Below, piece after piece: positions 41,485 through 52,794 of a stretch of DNA of 64,000 nt. Location of the stretch: the NCBI RefSeq assembly GCF_001294335.1, contig NZ_LGKG01000196.1, forward strand, positions 124,001 through 188,000. The letters are read 5' to 3'. A program made the translations under genes and the position numbers. Below the pieces are notes generated by a model. That model worked only from the letters and a program-made list of their open reading frames with translations. It was not told where the DNA came from and did no database searches. Position 1 is the stretch's first letter; every line of letters starts with the position of its first letter. Origin of the DNA: Streptomyces chattanoogensis (GTDB taxonomy: Bacteria > Actinomycetota > Actinomycetes > Streptomycetales > Streptomycetaceae).

Positions 41485-42295
41485 CCCCGGTACGGCCACG
41501 GCCCTGATCCCCGGTGTGCTGCCCGGGGTCGATGCCTACACGGTGAAGGTCAACGCCAAGTTCCCGGGCGCCCGGCCCGCGTTGCGCGGCGTGATCTGTC
41601 TGCACAGCGGACGGGACGGCGAGCTGCTCGCGCTGATGGATTCGGCCACCGTCACCGCCTGGCGGACCGGCCTGGCCGCCGCGCTGGGGACCCATGTCCT
41701 GGCCGCGCCCGACCCGGCGGGCGCGGCGGTGCTCGGAGTGATCGGCGCGGGCGCGCAGGCCGAGCTGATGGTGCGCGGGCTGCGCGGGGTGCGGGAGTTC
41801 GGGGACCTGGTGGTGTACGACACCGATGCGGGCCGCGCCGCCGGCTTCGGGTCCCGGCACGGCGGGCGCGCGCTCGGCTCGGCGGCGGAGGTTGCCGCGG
41901 CGGCCGATACCGTGCTGCTGGCGACCTGGTCCCGTACCCCGCTGCTGCGCCTCGCGGACACCCGGCCCGGACAGCACTTCACCACCCTCGGCGCCGATGA
42001 ACCCGGCAAGCAGGAACTCTCCGCCGACCTGCTCGAGGCCGCCGTCCTGGTGGTGGACGACCGCGAACTGGCCGCCGCCATGGGCGCCCTGGCAGCCGCC
42101 GGGCTCCCGGCCACCGCCGCCGACGCCACCCTCGGCGAGATCCTGCGCGGCGCACACCCCGGCCGTCCGGCGGACGCGGCACGAACCGTCTACGCGCCCG
42201 TCGGGCTCCCCTGGCAGGACCTCGCACTCGCCTGGGCCGCGTACCGGCGGGCGGAGCGGCTGGGCGTCGGAACCACGACCGACCTGCTGGCGTGA
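41465..42295 (+). pseudogene. N-terminally truncated ornithine cyclodeaminase/mu-crystallin family gene
   Basis: From about 41486 the frame reads GTATALIPGVLPGVDAYTVK, VNAKFPGARPALRG, then MDSATVTAWRTGLAAALGTH and the Rossmann motif VLGVIGAGAQAELMVRGLRG. These match the ornithine cyclodeaminase/alanine dehydrogenase family to its C-terminus (277 residues in the longest frame). The first about 60-70 residues of the usual roughly 320-residue protein, including part of the substrate pocket, are missing. The frame runs straight into a terminator-type hairpin at 41451-41484. The rest of the frame is intact with no stops, so the truncation is probably recent. It could still yield a protein from GTG 41465, but activity is doubtful. 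Confidence 0.72.
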
Positions 42296-42343
42296 GACGA
42301 GGACCCGGCCTGACCGCCCGACCTGCCGCTCCCGGGAAAGGGG

Positions 42344-42378
42344 CGAGGGCGGCACCTCCGCACAAGGTGCCGCCCTCG
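42344..42378. terminator. Bidirectional terminator between the cyclodeaminase relic and ppdK
   Basis: CGAGGGCGGCACCT (42344-42357) and AGGTGCCGCCCTCG (42365-42378) form a perfect 14-bp stem with a 7-base loop, followed by TTG. It lies between convergent genes and can serve both. The core matches the hairpin at 41451-41484. Confidence 0.75.
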
Positions 42379-42481
42379 TTGGGGCGCCGGAGCCGACAGC
42401 CAGGCAGGTTGAGGGTCGGGTACCGGGCGTACGCCGGCTCCGGTGGTTTGTCAGGGGGCCGGCGTGCGGCCCCCGTCCGCG

Positions 42482-45229
<2,748 letters not shown>

Positions 45230-45718
45230 GAGACTGACTCCTCGCCGACGGGCTGCCCTGACGGCGAGGAACATACCCAGATCGAAGGCGTATGGGTACG
45301 TCCACTTGGTCGACATACGTGCGTAACCGGGTGTCAGCCAGCGGATCGAAAGTCATCTAGCGTTTTGACTTAACTTCACTACCTGAATGCATGATTCCAC
45401 TACGCAGTCGGATCGGCGGATTTTCTTACTCACTGCAACTATTCACTTGATCAGTCGAACGCATGACGCCTGGCACCCAGTGCCATCATTGGAGAGATGG
45501 AGTCGGGCGCAGAACGCTCATGTGAGCGGACCCCCTATCAGGGGTGGCGAGAATCACGCGCTCATGTGTGACGCGGTTCCATCATTTGGACCCTCTCCAG
45601 GTAAATGATCAAGGAATGCGTCCACGTCGATTCCCCCTCGATGGGACCTCGATGCCCCCCTGCTGGGGCCGGTCCTTCCGCATCACGGGCGCCAGGCATC
45701 GGGATCCGGCCATAGTTC
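45230..45718. other. Long non-coding region upstream of ppdK
   Basis: No convincing gene lies here. The stretch 45355-45470 is unusually A+T-rich for this genome and probably holds the ppdK promoter on the minus strand. CGCTCA-TG-TGAGCG (45515-45528) is a perfect palindrome, and GCTCATGTG is repeated 44 bp away (45516 and 45560). ACCCC and GGGGT at 45530-45545 can form a small hairpin. A short plus-strand open frame around 45387-45608 has no ribosome binding site or normal codon bias. Confidence 0.45.
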
Positions 45719-45749
45719 CGGCCGCCGGAACCCCGCTCCGGCGGCCGGG
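45719..45749. terminator. Rho-independent-type hairpin after the MFS gene
   Basis: CCGGCCGCCGGA (45719-45730) and TCCGGCGGCCGG (45738-45749) form a perfect 12-bp stem with a 7-base loop. It lies 20 bases downstream of the minus-strand MFS gene that ends at 45770. Confidence 0.75.
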
Positions 45750-45769
45750 TTCGTATACGAAGCGGGCCG

Positions 45770-47284
45770 TCAGTCCCGCTCCCGCAGCAGCGGCACCACC
45801 GCCAGCGCACTGGCCAGCGCCCCCGCCGCGACGGGCAGCACGGTCGCGCAGACCGCCTGGCCCGATGAACCCTGGTCGGCCGCGGCCAGGAACACGCTGC
45901 CGTAGACCGCGACGCCGACCACCTGGGCGATCTGCGGCACGGTCGTCAGCACCCCGCTGGCGTCGGAGGCATCGGCGGGAGCGATCTTCGACAGCGCGAG
46001 GGTCAGCAGCGGGCTGGTGGTGTAGCCCATCCCGAGGCCGACGACGAGGAGCAGGGCCGGGAGTGCAAGGCCGCCCGGAGTGCCGGTGCGCATGAGGAGG
46101 CCGATGCCGAGGTAGCCGGCCGCACCGAGCATCCAGGCCGCGGCGATCATCGCCCGGTGCCGGCGGGCCGGCAGCCGCTGCCAGGTGAGGCTGCCGACGG
46201 CGACCCCGACGGCCAGCGGGGCGAAGGTCAGACCGGCGCGGGTCGCGGACTCGCCGAGCCCCGACTGCAGATGCTGGGAGAAGGAGAAGAGGAAGCCCGC
46301 GTACCCGGCCATGCCGAAGAAGAGCGACGCCGCGCCGCACACCAGCTCCCGTGACCGCAGCACCCGGCCGGGCACCAGCGGCGCCCCGCCCCGGCGCGCG
46401 ACCGCCCGCTCGACCAGCACGAACACCCCGAACGCCGGGGCCACGGCGGCCAGGCAGAGTGTGGTCCACAGCGGCCAGTGCTGCTCATGGCCGAGGACCA
46501 GCGGTACGACCAGGAGGAGCAGCGCCGCCGTCAGCGTGACCACGCCGGGCAGGTCCAGGCCCCTGGGCGAGCGGACCGCGTCGCGCGGCAGCAGGCGCGC
46601 CGCGCCGGCCAGCAGGGCGAGGCCGACCGGCACATTCATCAGGAAGACCGGGCGCCAGCCGGTACCGAAGAGGTCCGCGCTGACCAGCAGGCCGCCCGCA
46701 ACCTGGCCGACCACCACGGCGAGCGCGACCACCGCCGCGTACAGGCTCAACGCCCGTGCCCGGGCCGCCCCCTGGAAGGTCAGCTGCAGCAGGCTGTAGA
46801 CCTGAGGGATCATCAGCCCCGCGCCGACGCCCTGGACCGCACGGGCGCCGATCAGCACTCCGGCCCCCGGCGCCAGGCCGCAGGCGAACGATGCCAGGGT
46901 GAAGACGGTGAGGCCGGTCAGAAATATTTCCCGGTATCCGTGACGCGCACCGAGCCGGGCCCCCGTGATCAGCAGCGCCGCATAGGAAATCGTATAGCCG
47001 GAGACAATCAGCTGGAGGGCGGAGCCGGTGGTGTGGAGGCCGGTGCGCATGGCGGGGGTGGCGACATTGACGATTGTGGAATCCAGCAGGGCCATGAATA
47101 CGGCACCAAGGACGACGAGGAGGATGCCGTTGCTGTTCTGGCTGGACTTTCGGTCGCCGTTTCCGTTGCCGGTTCGGTTACTGCTTCGGTTCGGGCCGGT
47201 GTCGGTGGCCCTGCGCCGGTTCGGGATGCGCCGCCGGATTACCGGAGTTCCGGCGTAATTCGTCTCGCTCATGACGGCGATCAT
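45770..47284 (-). CDS. MFS drug exporter of the DHA2 type, XRE-linked
   Basis: This exporter of about 504 residues has 14 helices. Motifs include FMALLDSTIVNVATPAMRTG (helix 1), ITGARLGARHGYREIFLTGL (motif A) and VVVGQVAGGLLVSADLFGTG (motif C). The N-terminal 50 residues are polar and Asn/Arg-rich (RSSNRTGNGNGDRKSSQNSN). Start choice is between ATG 47284 (GGGACGG upstream) and ATG 47272; I prefer the former. It is divergent from the MmyB-type XRE regulator at 47374, with a 32-bp inverted-repeat operator between them. Specificity is unknown; the family exports drugs and natural products. Confidence 0.88.
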   Translation of the reverse strand: MIAVMSETNYAGTPVIRRRIPNRRRATDTGPNRSSNRTGNGNGDRKSSQNSNGILLVVLGAVFMALLDSTIVNVATPAMRTGLHTTGSALQLIVSGYTISYAALLITGARLGARHGYREIFLTGLTVFTLASFACGLAPGAGVLIGARAVQGVGAGLMIPQVYSLLQLTFQGAARARALSLYAAVVALAVVVGQVAGGLLVSADLFGTGWRPVFLMNVPVGLALLAGAARLLPRDAVRSPRGLDLPGVVTLTAALLLLVVPLVLGHEQHWPLWTTLCLAAVAPAFGVFVLVERAVARRGGAPLVPGRVLRSRELVCGAASLFFGMAGYAGFLFSFSQHLQSGLGESATRAGLTFAPLAVGVAVGSLTWQRLPARRHRAMIAAAWMLGAAGYLGIGLLMRTGTPGGLALPALLLVVGLGMGYTTSPLLTLALSKIAPADASDASGVLTTVPQIAQVVGVAVYGSVFLAAADQGSSGQAVCATVLPVAAGALASALAVVPLLRERD

Positions 47285-47299
47285 CACGGCCGTCCCATT

Positions 47300-47331
47300 C
47301 CGGTACCAGTATCCGGTGATCCTGGTACCGG
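47300..47331. promoter_or_regulatory. Inverted-repeat operator CCGGTACCAG-N12-CTGGTACCGG
   Basis: Perfect 10-bp arms (47300-47309 and 47322-47331) are separated by 12 bp, with centres 22 bp apart. The site lies between the divergent MFS and XRE genes, within 20 bp of the MFS start. The inner core TACCAG-N12-CTGGTA recurs exactly at 52740-52763 between the second MFS/XRE pair. Confidence 0.75.
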
Positions 47332-47373
47332 CAGTATCTGGCACCGCAGCACCGCATCCCGCAGGATGGTCCG

Positions 47374-48306
47374 GTGCCGATCACCACGCCGACCACCGCC
47401 CCCACCGCATCCTCCCGCCGCGCCGAACTCGCCGCGTTTCTGCGGCTGCGCCGCGAGCGCATCGCCCCGCAGGACGTGGGGCTGCCCGCCGGGCCGCGGC
47501 GGCGCACCCCGGGGCTGCGGCGCGAGGAGGTCGCCGAGCGGGCCGGGGTCGGGGTGGCCTGGTACACCTGGCTCGAGCAGGGGCGGGCCATCAATCCCAG
47601 CGTCCAGGTGCTCGATGCCATCGCCCGCGCCCTGCTGCTCGACCCGGCGGAACGCGACCATCTGCACCGGCTCGCGGACGTCCCCGGCGCCGCCCTGCCG
47701 CCGGCCGCGCCGCAGCCGCCGGCGGTGGCGCTGCCGCCCGAGGCGCAGACCATTCTGGATTCGCTGAGCCCGTTGCCGGCGGGCCTGGTGGGACCCCGTT
47801 ACGACGTGCTCGCTTTCAATGACGCCTACGCCGCGCTCGATCCCCGTATGGTGGTCCTGCCGCCGGCCGACCGCAATGTGCTGTGGCGGATTTTCACCGC
47901 GGACGAGGAATCCCAGCCGCTGGTCGACTGGGAACGCGAGGCCTCTTTCATGGTCGGGTATTTGCGCGGCGAATTCGGGCGGCGGATCGGCGATCCGCAC
48001 TGGCGGGCGTACATACGGAAACTCTCCGCTGCCAGCCGGCTGTTCGCGGAATTGTGGGCCCGGCACGAGGTGTCGGCGCCGGCCACCCACCGCAAGAAGT
48101 TCCGGACGGTCTACGGAAACGAGGTGACCATCACCGCAACCGGTTTCACGACGACCGCCGCGCCCGGTACCAAGATGTGGATCTACACACCGGCGGACGC
48201 GGACGCGGCCGGGGCGATCGAGGAACTCCTGTGCCGTTACCGGGAGATCGGGGCAGCGGGGATGGTGGCCGAGGCCGCGGCGGCCCGGCGGACCGGCACT
48301 CCCTAG
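47374..48306 (+). CDS. XRE-family regulator with MmyB-like ligand domain
   Basis: This 310-residue regulator has an N-terminal helix-turn-helix (about 15-80: RAELAAFLRLRRERIAPQDV, RRTPGLRREEVAERAGVGVA, WYTWLEQGRAINPS) and an MmyB-like PAS-type ligand-binding domain (from about 130: LVGPRYDVLAFNDAYAALD, RLFAELWARHEVSAP). MmyB-type proteins can bind fatty-acid-like ligands. It is about 45% identical by eye to the regulator at 51779-52693 in the DNA-binding part, and the two loci share an operator sequence. It is divergent from its MFS partner. Its stop overlaps that of the convergent MarR gene by 3 bases. Confidence 0.9.
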   Translation: MPITTPTTAPTASSRRAELAAFLRLRRERIAPQDVGLPAGPRRRTPGLRREEVAERAGVGVAWYTWLEQGRAINPSVQVLDAIARALLLDPAERDHLHRLADVPGAALPPAAPQPPAVALPPEAQTILDSLSPLPAGLVGPRYDVLAFNDAYAALDPRMVVLPPADRNVLWRIFTADEESQPLVDWEREASFMVGYLRGEFGRRIGDPHWRAYIRKLSAASRLFAELWARHEVSAPATHRKKFRTVYGNEVTITATGFTTTAAPGTKMWIYTPADADAAGAIEELLCRYREIGAAGMVAEAAAARRTGTP

Positions 48307-48917
48307 CCGCTCTGTTCCGGCGCCTTCGGGCGCCGGCCGCTGCGCCGTGGCCGCGGGTCCTGGCCGTTGAGCAGCTCCAGCCGGCGGCTCTCGCCGTGTG
48401 TCTCGACCTGGACGACGATGCGGCGCAGCAGATCCGCCAGGTGCAGGATCTCGTCGTCGCTCAGCGGGCCGGTGACAAAGGATTCCTCGGCGTTGAACTG
48501 CGGGAAGACCTGCGCCATCAGCTTCTCCCCCTCGGGGGTGAGGGCGAGCAGCGCGAGCCGGCCGTCCGACGGGTGGGGGCTGCGCTCCATCAGGCCGCGG
48601 CCCTGGAGCGTACGGGCGACGCCGGTGAGCGTGCCCTTGGAGATCCCGGCCTCCTCGGCCACCCGGCGGGTCTCCATCTCGCCCCAGATCCACACCACCC
48701 ACAGCACGACGAAGGAGGTCCAGCTCAGTTCGACCGTGCGCAGTACCGAGTTCTCGAAGTGCTGGCGCACGGCGGCCGCGGCGCGGTAGATGGCGGCCAC
48801 CGCGGCCCTCGGCTCGTGCCGCACGGGTGTGTCGCCGAGCTTGGCCTGGACGGCCTTCTCCGTGTCCCCGGCGACCCCCTTTTGCCTGTCCCCGATGGGG
48901 GTGTGACCGGTCACCAC
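48303..48917 (-). CDS. MarR-family regulator
   Basis: This 204-residue regulator has a MarR winged-helix core (residues about 38-170): LSWTSFVVLWVVWIWGEMET, VAEEAGISKGTLTGVARTLQ as recognition helix, then LMERSPHPSDGRLALLALTP as the wing. It has longer N- and C-terminal tails than usual, the latter very basic (PRPRRSGRRPKAPEQ). It is convergent with the XRE gene. Upstream there is no partner gene, only a short tandem repeat before dus, so its target is unknown. Confidence 0.88.
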   Translation of the reverse strand: MVTGHTPIGDRQKGVAGDTEKAVQAKLGDTPVRHEPRAAVAAIYRAAAAVRQHFENSVLRTVELSWTSFVVLWVVWIWGEMETRRVAEEAGISKGTLTGVARTLQGRGLMERSPHPSDGRLALLALTPEGEKLMAQVFPQFNAEESFVTGPLSDDEILHLADLLRRIVVQVETHGESRRLELLNGQDPRPRRSGRRPKAPEQSG

Positions 48918-49020
48918 GGCATCTCCCTCGATCGTGCCCGGTCCCCTGCCGGGACCCGTACGGGCTCAATCGATACCGCGCCCGGGGCCCGTCGGGCCGG
49001 ATCCCCCGCCCGGGACGCCC

Positions 49021-49062
49021 GATCTGACCCGGCCGATCTCACCCGGCCGACGTCACCCGCCG
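49021..49062. repeat. 14-bp tandem repeat, three copies
   Basis: GATCTGACCCGGCC, GATCTCACCCGGCC and GACGTCACCCGCCG follow one another at 49021, 49035 and 49049 in the gap between the MarR start and the dus stop. No coding role is seen. Confidence 0.65.
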
Positions 49063-49118
49063 GATGCCATGCGCCGGAATGCCGGCCTCGATGCCGACGT
49101 CGGTGCCGCTGCCGGATG

Positions 49119-50246
49119 TCATCCGCCGGACGTGTCCAGCTCCGCGTCCTCGCTGACGCCCGCGCAGTCGTAGGGGTCCTTCAGCCAGCCGTCCGGCAGC
49201 ACCACCCGGTTGTTGCCGGAGGTACGGCCGCGGGGGCCGTCGGCGCCCTGCGGCCAGGGCTGGTCGAGGTCCAGCTCGCCGAGGCCGTCCTCGAGCTCCG
49301 CCAGCGAGCCCGTCATGGCCAGCCGCTTGCGCATCTCGGAGCCGACCGCGAAACCCTTCAGGTACCAGGCGACATGCTTGCGGAAGTCGATGACGCCGCG
49401 GGACTCGTCGCCGATCCACTCGCCCAGCAGCGCGGCGTGCCGCAGCATCACGGCGGCGACCTCGCGCAGGCCGGGGGCCTGGGGTGCGCCGGTGCCCTCG
49501 AAGGCGGCCACGAGATCACCGAAGAGCCAGGGGCGGCCCAGGCAGCCGCGACCGACGACCACGCCGTCGCAGCCGGTCTCGCGCATCATCCGTACGGCGT
49601 CGTCCGCCGACCAGATGTCGCCGTTGCCGAGCACCGGGATCTCGGGGACGTGCTCCTTGAGCCGGGCGATGGCGTCCCAGTCGGCGGTGCCGCCGTAGTG
49701 CTGGGCGGCGGTGCGGCCGTGCAGGGCTATTGCGGTGACGCCCTCCTCGACGGCGATCCGGCCGGCGTCGAGGAAGGTGATGTGGTCGTCGTCGATGCCC
49801 TTGCGCATCTTCATGGTGACGGGGAGGTCCCCGGCGCCGGTGACCGCCTCGCGCAGGATGGCGCGCAGCAGATTGCGCTTGTACGGGAGGGCGGAGCCGC
49901 CGCCCTTGCGGGTGACCTTGGGGACCGGGCAGCCGAAGTTGAGGTCGATGTGGTCGGCCAGGTCCTCCTCCGCGATCATGCGGACGGCCTTGCCTACGGT
50001 GGCCGGGTCGACGCCGTACAGCTGGATCGAGCGCGGCTTCTCGCTCGCGTCGAAGTGGATCAGCTGCATGGTCTTCTCATTGCGCTCGACCAGCGCCCGG
50101 GTCGTGATCATCTCGCTGACGAACAGTCCCTTGCCCCCGGAGAACTCCCTGCACAGGGTCCGGAACGGGGCATTGGTGATGCCTGCCATGGGCGCGAGCA
50201 CCACGGGGGGCTGCACCGTATGCGGGCCGATCTGCAGCGAAGTCAT
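49119..50246 (-). CDS. dus: tRNA-dihydrouridine synthase
   Basis: This 375-residue FMN enzyme reduces uridine to dihydrouridine in tRNA. Family motifs are VVLAPMAGITNAPFRTLCRE near the N-terminus, the catalytic Cys in DLNFGCPVPKVTRKGGGSAL, RKGIDDDHITFLDAGR, ALHGRTAAQHYGGTADWDAI and VLGNGDIWSADDAVRMM. The ATG at 50246 begins directly before the barrel; ATG 50255 is possible. It is divergent from the MFS gene at 50319, from which only 72 bases separate it. It is a single-copy housekeeping gene in related genomes. Confidence 0.93.
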   Translation of the reverse strand: MTSLQIGPHTVQPPVVLAPMAGITNAPFRTLCREFSGGKGLFVSEMITTRALVERNEKTMQLIHFDASEKPRSIQLYGVDPATVGKAVRMIAEEDLADHIDLNFGCPVPKVTRKGGGSALPYKRNLLRAILREAVTGAGDLPVTMKMRKGIDDDHITFLDAGRIAVEEGVTAIALHGRTAAQHYGGTADWDAIARLKEHVPEIPVLGNGDIWSADDAVRMMRETGCDGVVVGRGCLGRPWLFGDLVAAFEGTGAPQAPGLREVAAVMLRHAALLGEWIGDESRGVIDFRKHVAWYLKGFAVGSEMRKRLAMTGSLAELEDGLGELDLDQPWPQGADGPRGRTSGNNRVVLPDGWLKDPYDCAGVSEDAELDTSGG

Positions 50247-50318
50247 GGAGCCCATTGTCCCGCACGGCGCGGGTGGCTCTGCCATGGCATATGTCACGGT
50301 TCGTTATAGCGTTCCCCT

Positions 50319-51770
50319 ATGCCCGAGCTCAGCCACCGCCGACGTCTCGTGGTGCTGGCGATCTGCTGTATGAGCCTGCTGATCGTCAGCCTCGACAACA
50401 CCGTCCTCAACGTCGCCCTGCCGTCGATGCAGCACGAGCTGGGCGCCTCGGTCTCCGGGATGCAGTGGACGATCGACGCCTACACGCTGGTCCTGGCGTC
50501 GCTGCTGATGCTGGCCGGGTCGACCGCGGACCGGCTCGGGCGGCGGCGGATCTTCCTGGCCGGGCTGGCGGTGTTCTCCGCGGGCTCGCTGCTGTGCAGT
50601 CTGGCGCCCGGCCTGGAGTGGCTGGTGGTGTTCCGGATGGTGCAGGCGGTGGGCGGTTCGATGCTCAACCCCGTCGCGATGTCGATCATCACCAATACGT
50701 TCACCGAGCCGCGGGAGCGGGCGCGCGCCATCGGGGTGTGGGGCGGCGTGGTCGGCATCAGCATGGCGGCCGGTCCGGTGATCGGCGGGCTGCTGGTGCA
50801 GAACGTCGGCTGGCGCTCCATCTTCTGGGTGAACGTCCCGATCGGCGCGCTCGCGGTCTTCCTGACGCTGCGGTACGTACCCGAGTCCCGGGCCCCCAGG
50901 CCGCGCCGCGTCGACCCCGTGGGCCAGCTGCTGGTGATCGCGCTGCTCGGTTCGCTGACGTACGCGATCATCGAGGCCCCGGAGGCGGGCTGGGCGTCGG
51001 CGGAGATCCTGGTGTGCGTCCTGGTGGCGCTGGTCTCGCCGGCGGCACTGGCCGGCTATGAGCGCCGGCGCCGCGAACCCCTCATCGACCCCCGGTTCTT
51101 CCACAGCGTCCCGTTCAGCGGGGCCAACATCATCGCGGTCTGTGCATTTGCCTCGCTCGCCGGCTTCCTCTTCGTCAACACCCTGTATCTGCAGAACGTG
51201 CGCGGGCTGTCCGCCCTGGATGCCGGGCTCTGGATGATCCCGATGGCCGGGATGACGGGGTTGTGCGCACCGCTGTCCGGGCGGCTGGTCGGCAGCCGCG
51301 GGCCCCGGCTGCCGTTGCTGCTCGCGGGCGTGTTCATGGGCGCGAGCGGGGTGCTCTTCGCGGCGTTCGACGGGCAGGCGACGACGGCTCTGCTGTTCAC
51401 CGGCTATGTGCTGTTCGGTATCGGCTTCGGCCTGGTCAATGCGCCGATCACCAATACCGCGCTCTCCGGGATGCCGCGTACCCAGGCGGGGGTGGCGGCG
51501 GCGGTCGCCTCGACCAGCCGCCAGGTGGGGCAGTCGCTGGGCGTCGCGGTGATCGGCGCCGTGCTGGCGGGCGGGGCGGGGGCCGGTGCCACCGGGGCGG
51601 AGTTCCTCGCGGCCGGGCGTCCGGCCTGGTGGATCATCGCCGGGTGCGCTGCGGCGATCCTGCTGCTGGGCGCGCTGACGACGGGGCGGTGGGCGCAGGC
51701 CACGGCGCGGCAGACGGCGGAGCTGTTCGAGGAGGAGCCGCGGGGCGGGCACGCCCCGGCGAAGGCGTAG
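50319..51770 (+). CDS. MFS drug exporter of the EmrB/QacA (DHA2) type
   Basis: This 483-residue exporter has about 14 helices. Motif D1 is SLDNTVLNVALPSMQHELGA, motif A STADRLGRRRIFLAGLAVFS and motif C GVVGISMAAGPVIGGLLVQN. The start codon follows a short upstream segment resembling TATAGC near 50306, so the transcript may have a very short leader. Its stop lies 8 bases from the convergent XRE gene. Specificity unknown. Confidence 0.9.
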   Translation: MPELSHRRRLVVLAICCMSLLIVSLDNTVLNVALPSMQHELGASVSGMQWTIDAYTLVLASLLMLAGSTADRLGRRRIFLAGLAVFSAGSLLCSLAPGLEWLVVFRMVQAVGGSMLNPVAMSIITNTFTEPRERARAIGVWGGVVGISMAAGPVIGGLLVQNVGWRSIFWVNVPIGALAVFLTLRYVPESRAPRPRRVDPVGQLLVIALLGSLTYAIIEAPEAGWASAEILVCVLVALVSPAALAGYERRRREPLIDPRFFHSVPFSGANIIAVCAFASLAGFLFVNTLYLQNVRGLSALDAGLWMIPMAGMTGLCAPLSGRLVGSRGPRLPLLLAGVFMGASGVLFAAFDGQATTALLFTGYVLFGIGFGLVNAPITNTALSGMPRTQAGVAAAVASTSRQVGQSLGVAVIGAVLAGGAGAGATGAEFLAAGRPAWWIIAGCAAAILLLGALTTGRWAQATARQTAELFEEEPRGGHAPAKA

Positions 51771-51778
51771 GGGTGTCG

Positions 51779-52693
51779 TCACACCCCGGCGAGGGTCAGC
51801 TTCTCCAGCTGGGCGAGCCGCTCGTGGGTCGTGTCGTCGACGGGGGCGTACGTCAGTACCTTGGGGCCGGGGTTGGGGCCCGTCCACAGGCTGCTGGCGG
51901 AGAGCTGGAGGATCCCCACCTGGGGGTGCCGGAAGACCTTGACGGAGCGCGCCGGGCGGACGACCTCGTGCTGCGCCCAGATCTCACGGAATTCCGGGGA
52001 CGCGTCCATCAGCCGCGCGAGCAGTGCCTTCCAGGCCGGCTCGGCGACGTGTTCGGCCATCGCCGCCCGGAACTTGGCGGCCATGATCCGTTTCGACGCC
52101 TCCAGATCGACCGTCCTCGCCCGCCACTCGGCGTTGGTGAACGCCAGCCACATGCAGTTGCGGTCCTCCTCGGGCAGCTCGTCGAAGTCACACATCAGCC
52201 GCCCGTAGGTGCGGTTGTAGGCGAGGATGTCGAACCGGCTGTTCTGGACGACCGCCGGGAACGGCGAGAGCTGGTCCAGCACCTGCCGCAGCGCCTTCGG
52301 CACCCCCGTGCACTCGGTGCCGCGCAGCGGGTCGATCGCCCCGGCCAGCGCGAAGAGATGGCTGCGTTCGGCGCGGTCCAGCAGCAGCGCGCGGGCCACC
52401 GCGTCCAGGACCTGCGGCGATACGTGGATGTCGCGGGCCTGCTCGAGCCAGGTGTACCAGGTGACGCCGACCGCGCCGAGGTGCGCGACCTCCTCACGGC
52501 GCAGCCCGGGAGTACGCCGGCGGGCACCCCGCGGCAGGCCGACCTGTTCGGGTGTGATCCGCTCCCGCCGGCTGCGGAGGAAGGCGGCCAACTCGGCGCG
52601 GCGGGCGGCGTCGTCGCGCGGGGCGGTGGCGTACGGCGGGGCGTCGGCACCGGGGTGTGTGGCAGCCTGCGTCAGGGTCGCGTCGACGGTCAT
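51779..52693 (-). CDS. XRE-family regulator with MmyB-like ligand domain (second copy)
   Basis: This 304-residue regulator is a homologue of that at 47374: helix-turn-helix RAELAAFLRSRRERITPEQV, RRTPGLRREEVAHLGAVGVT, WYTWLEQARDIHVSPQ. The MmyB-like part contains VVQNSRFDILAYNRTYGRLM and FREIWAQHEVVRPARSVKVF. The ATG at 52693 is the family-typical start. It is divergent from the MFS gene at 52795, and TACCAG-N12-CTGGTA lies in the 101-bp gap. The shared DNA-binding region and operator suggest it could recognise the same site as the 47-kb regulator. Confidence 0.9.
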   Translation of the reverse strand: MTVDATLTQAATHPGADAPPYATAPRDDAARRAELAAFLRSRRERITPEQVGLPRGARRRTPGLRREEVAHLGAVGVTWYTWLEQARDIHVSPQVLDAVARALLLDRAERSHLFALAGAIDPLRGTECTGVPKALRQVLDQLSPFPAVVQNSRFDILAYNRTYGRLMCDFDELPEEDRNCMWLAFTNAEWRARTVDLEASKRIMAAKFRAAMAEHVAEPAWKALLARLMDASPEFREIWAQHEVVRPARSVKVFRHPQVGILQLSASSLWTGPNPGPKVLTYAPVDDTTHERLAQLEKLTLAGV

Positions 52694-52739
52694 GCGTCCA
52701 GCGTGCCGCAGGCACCAGCCAGTTGCCAGGTAGCACTGA

Positions 52740-52763
52740 TACCAGGATAAGGACACTCTGGTA
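52740..52763. promoter_or_regulatory. Inverted-repeat operator TACCAG-N12-CTGGTA
   Basis: TACCAG (52740-52745) and CTGGTA (52758-52763) are separated by 12 bp, exactly as in the 47.3-kb site. A further GCCAGGTAGC lies just left (about 52725-52734). The site is midway between the XRE start (52693) and MFS start (52795). Confidence 0.7.
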
Positions 52764-52794
52764 CCCGTCTGAGCGAACGGCGATCGTCGATGCC

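Noticed and set aside
45387..45608. Small plus-strand gene upstream of ppdK
   Set aside because: 73 codons without a ribosome binding site or family resemblance. The region is better explained as promoter DNA with palindromes.
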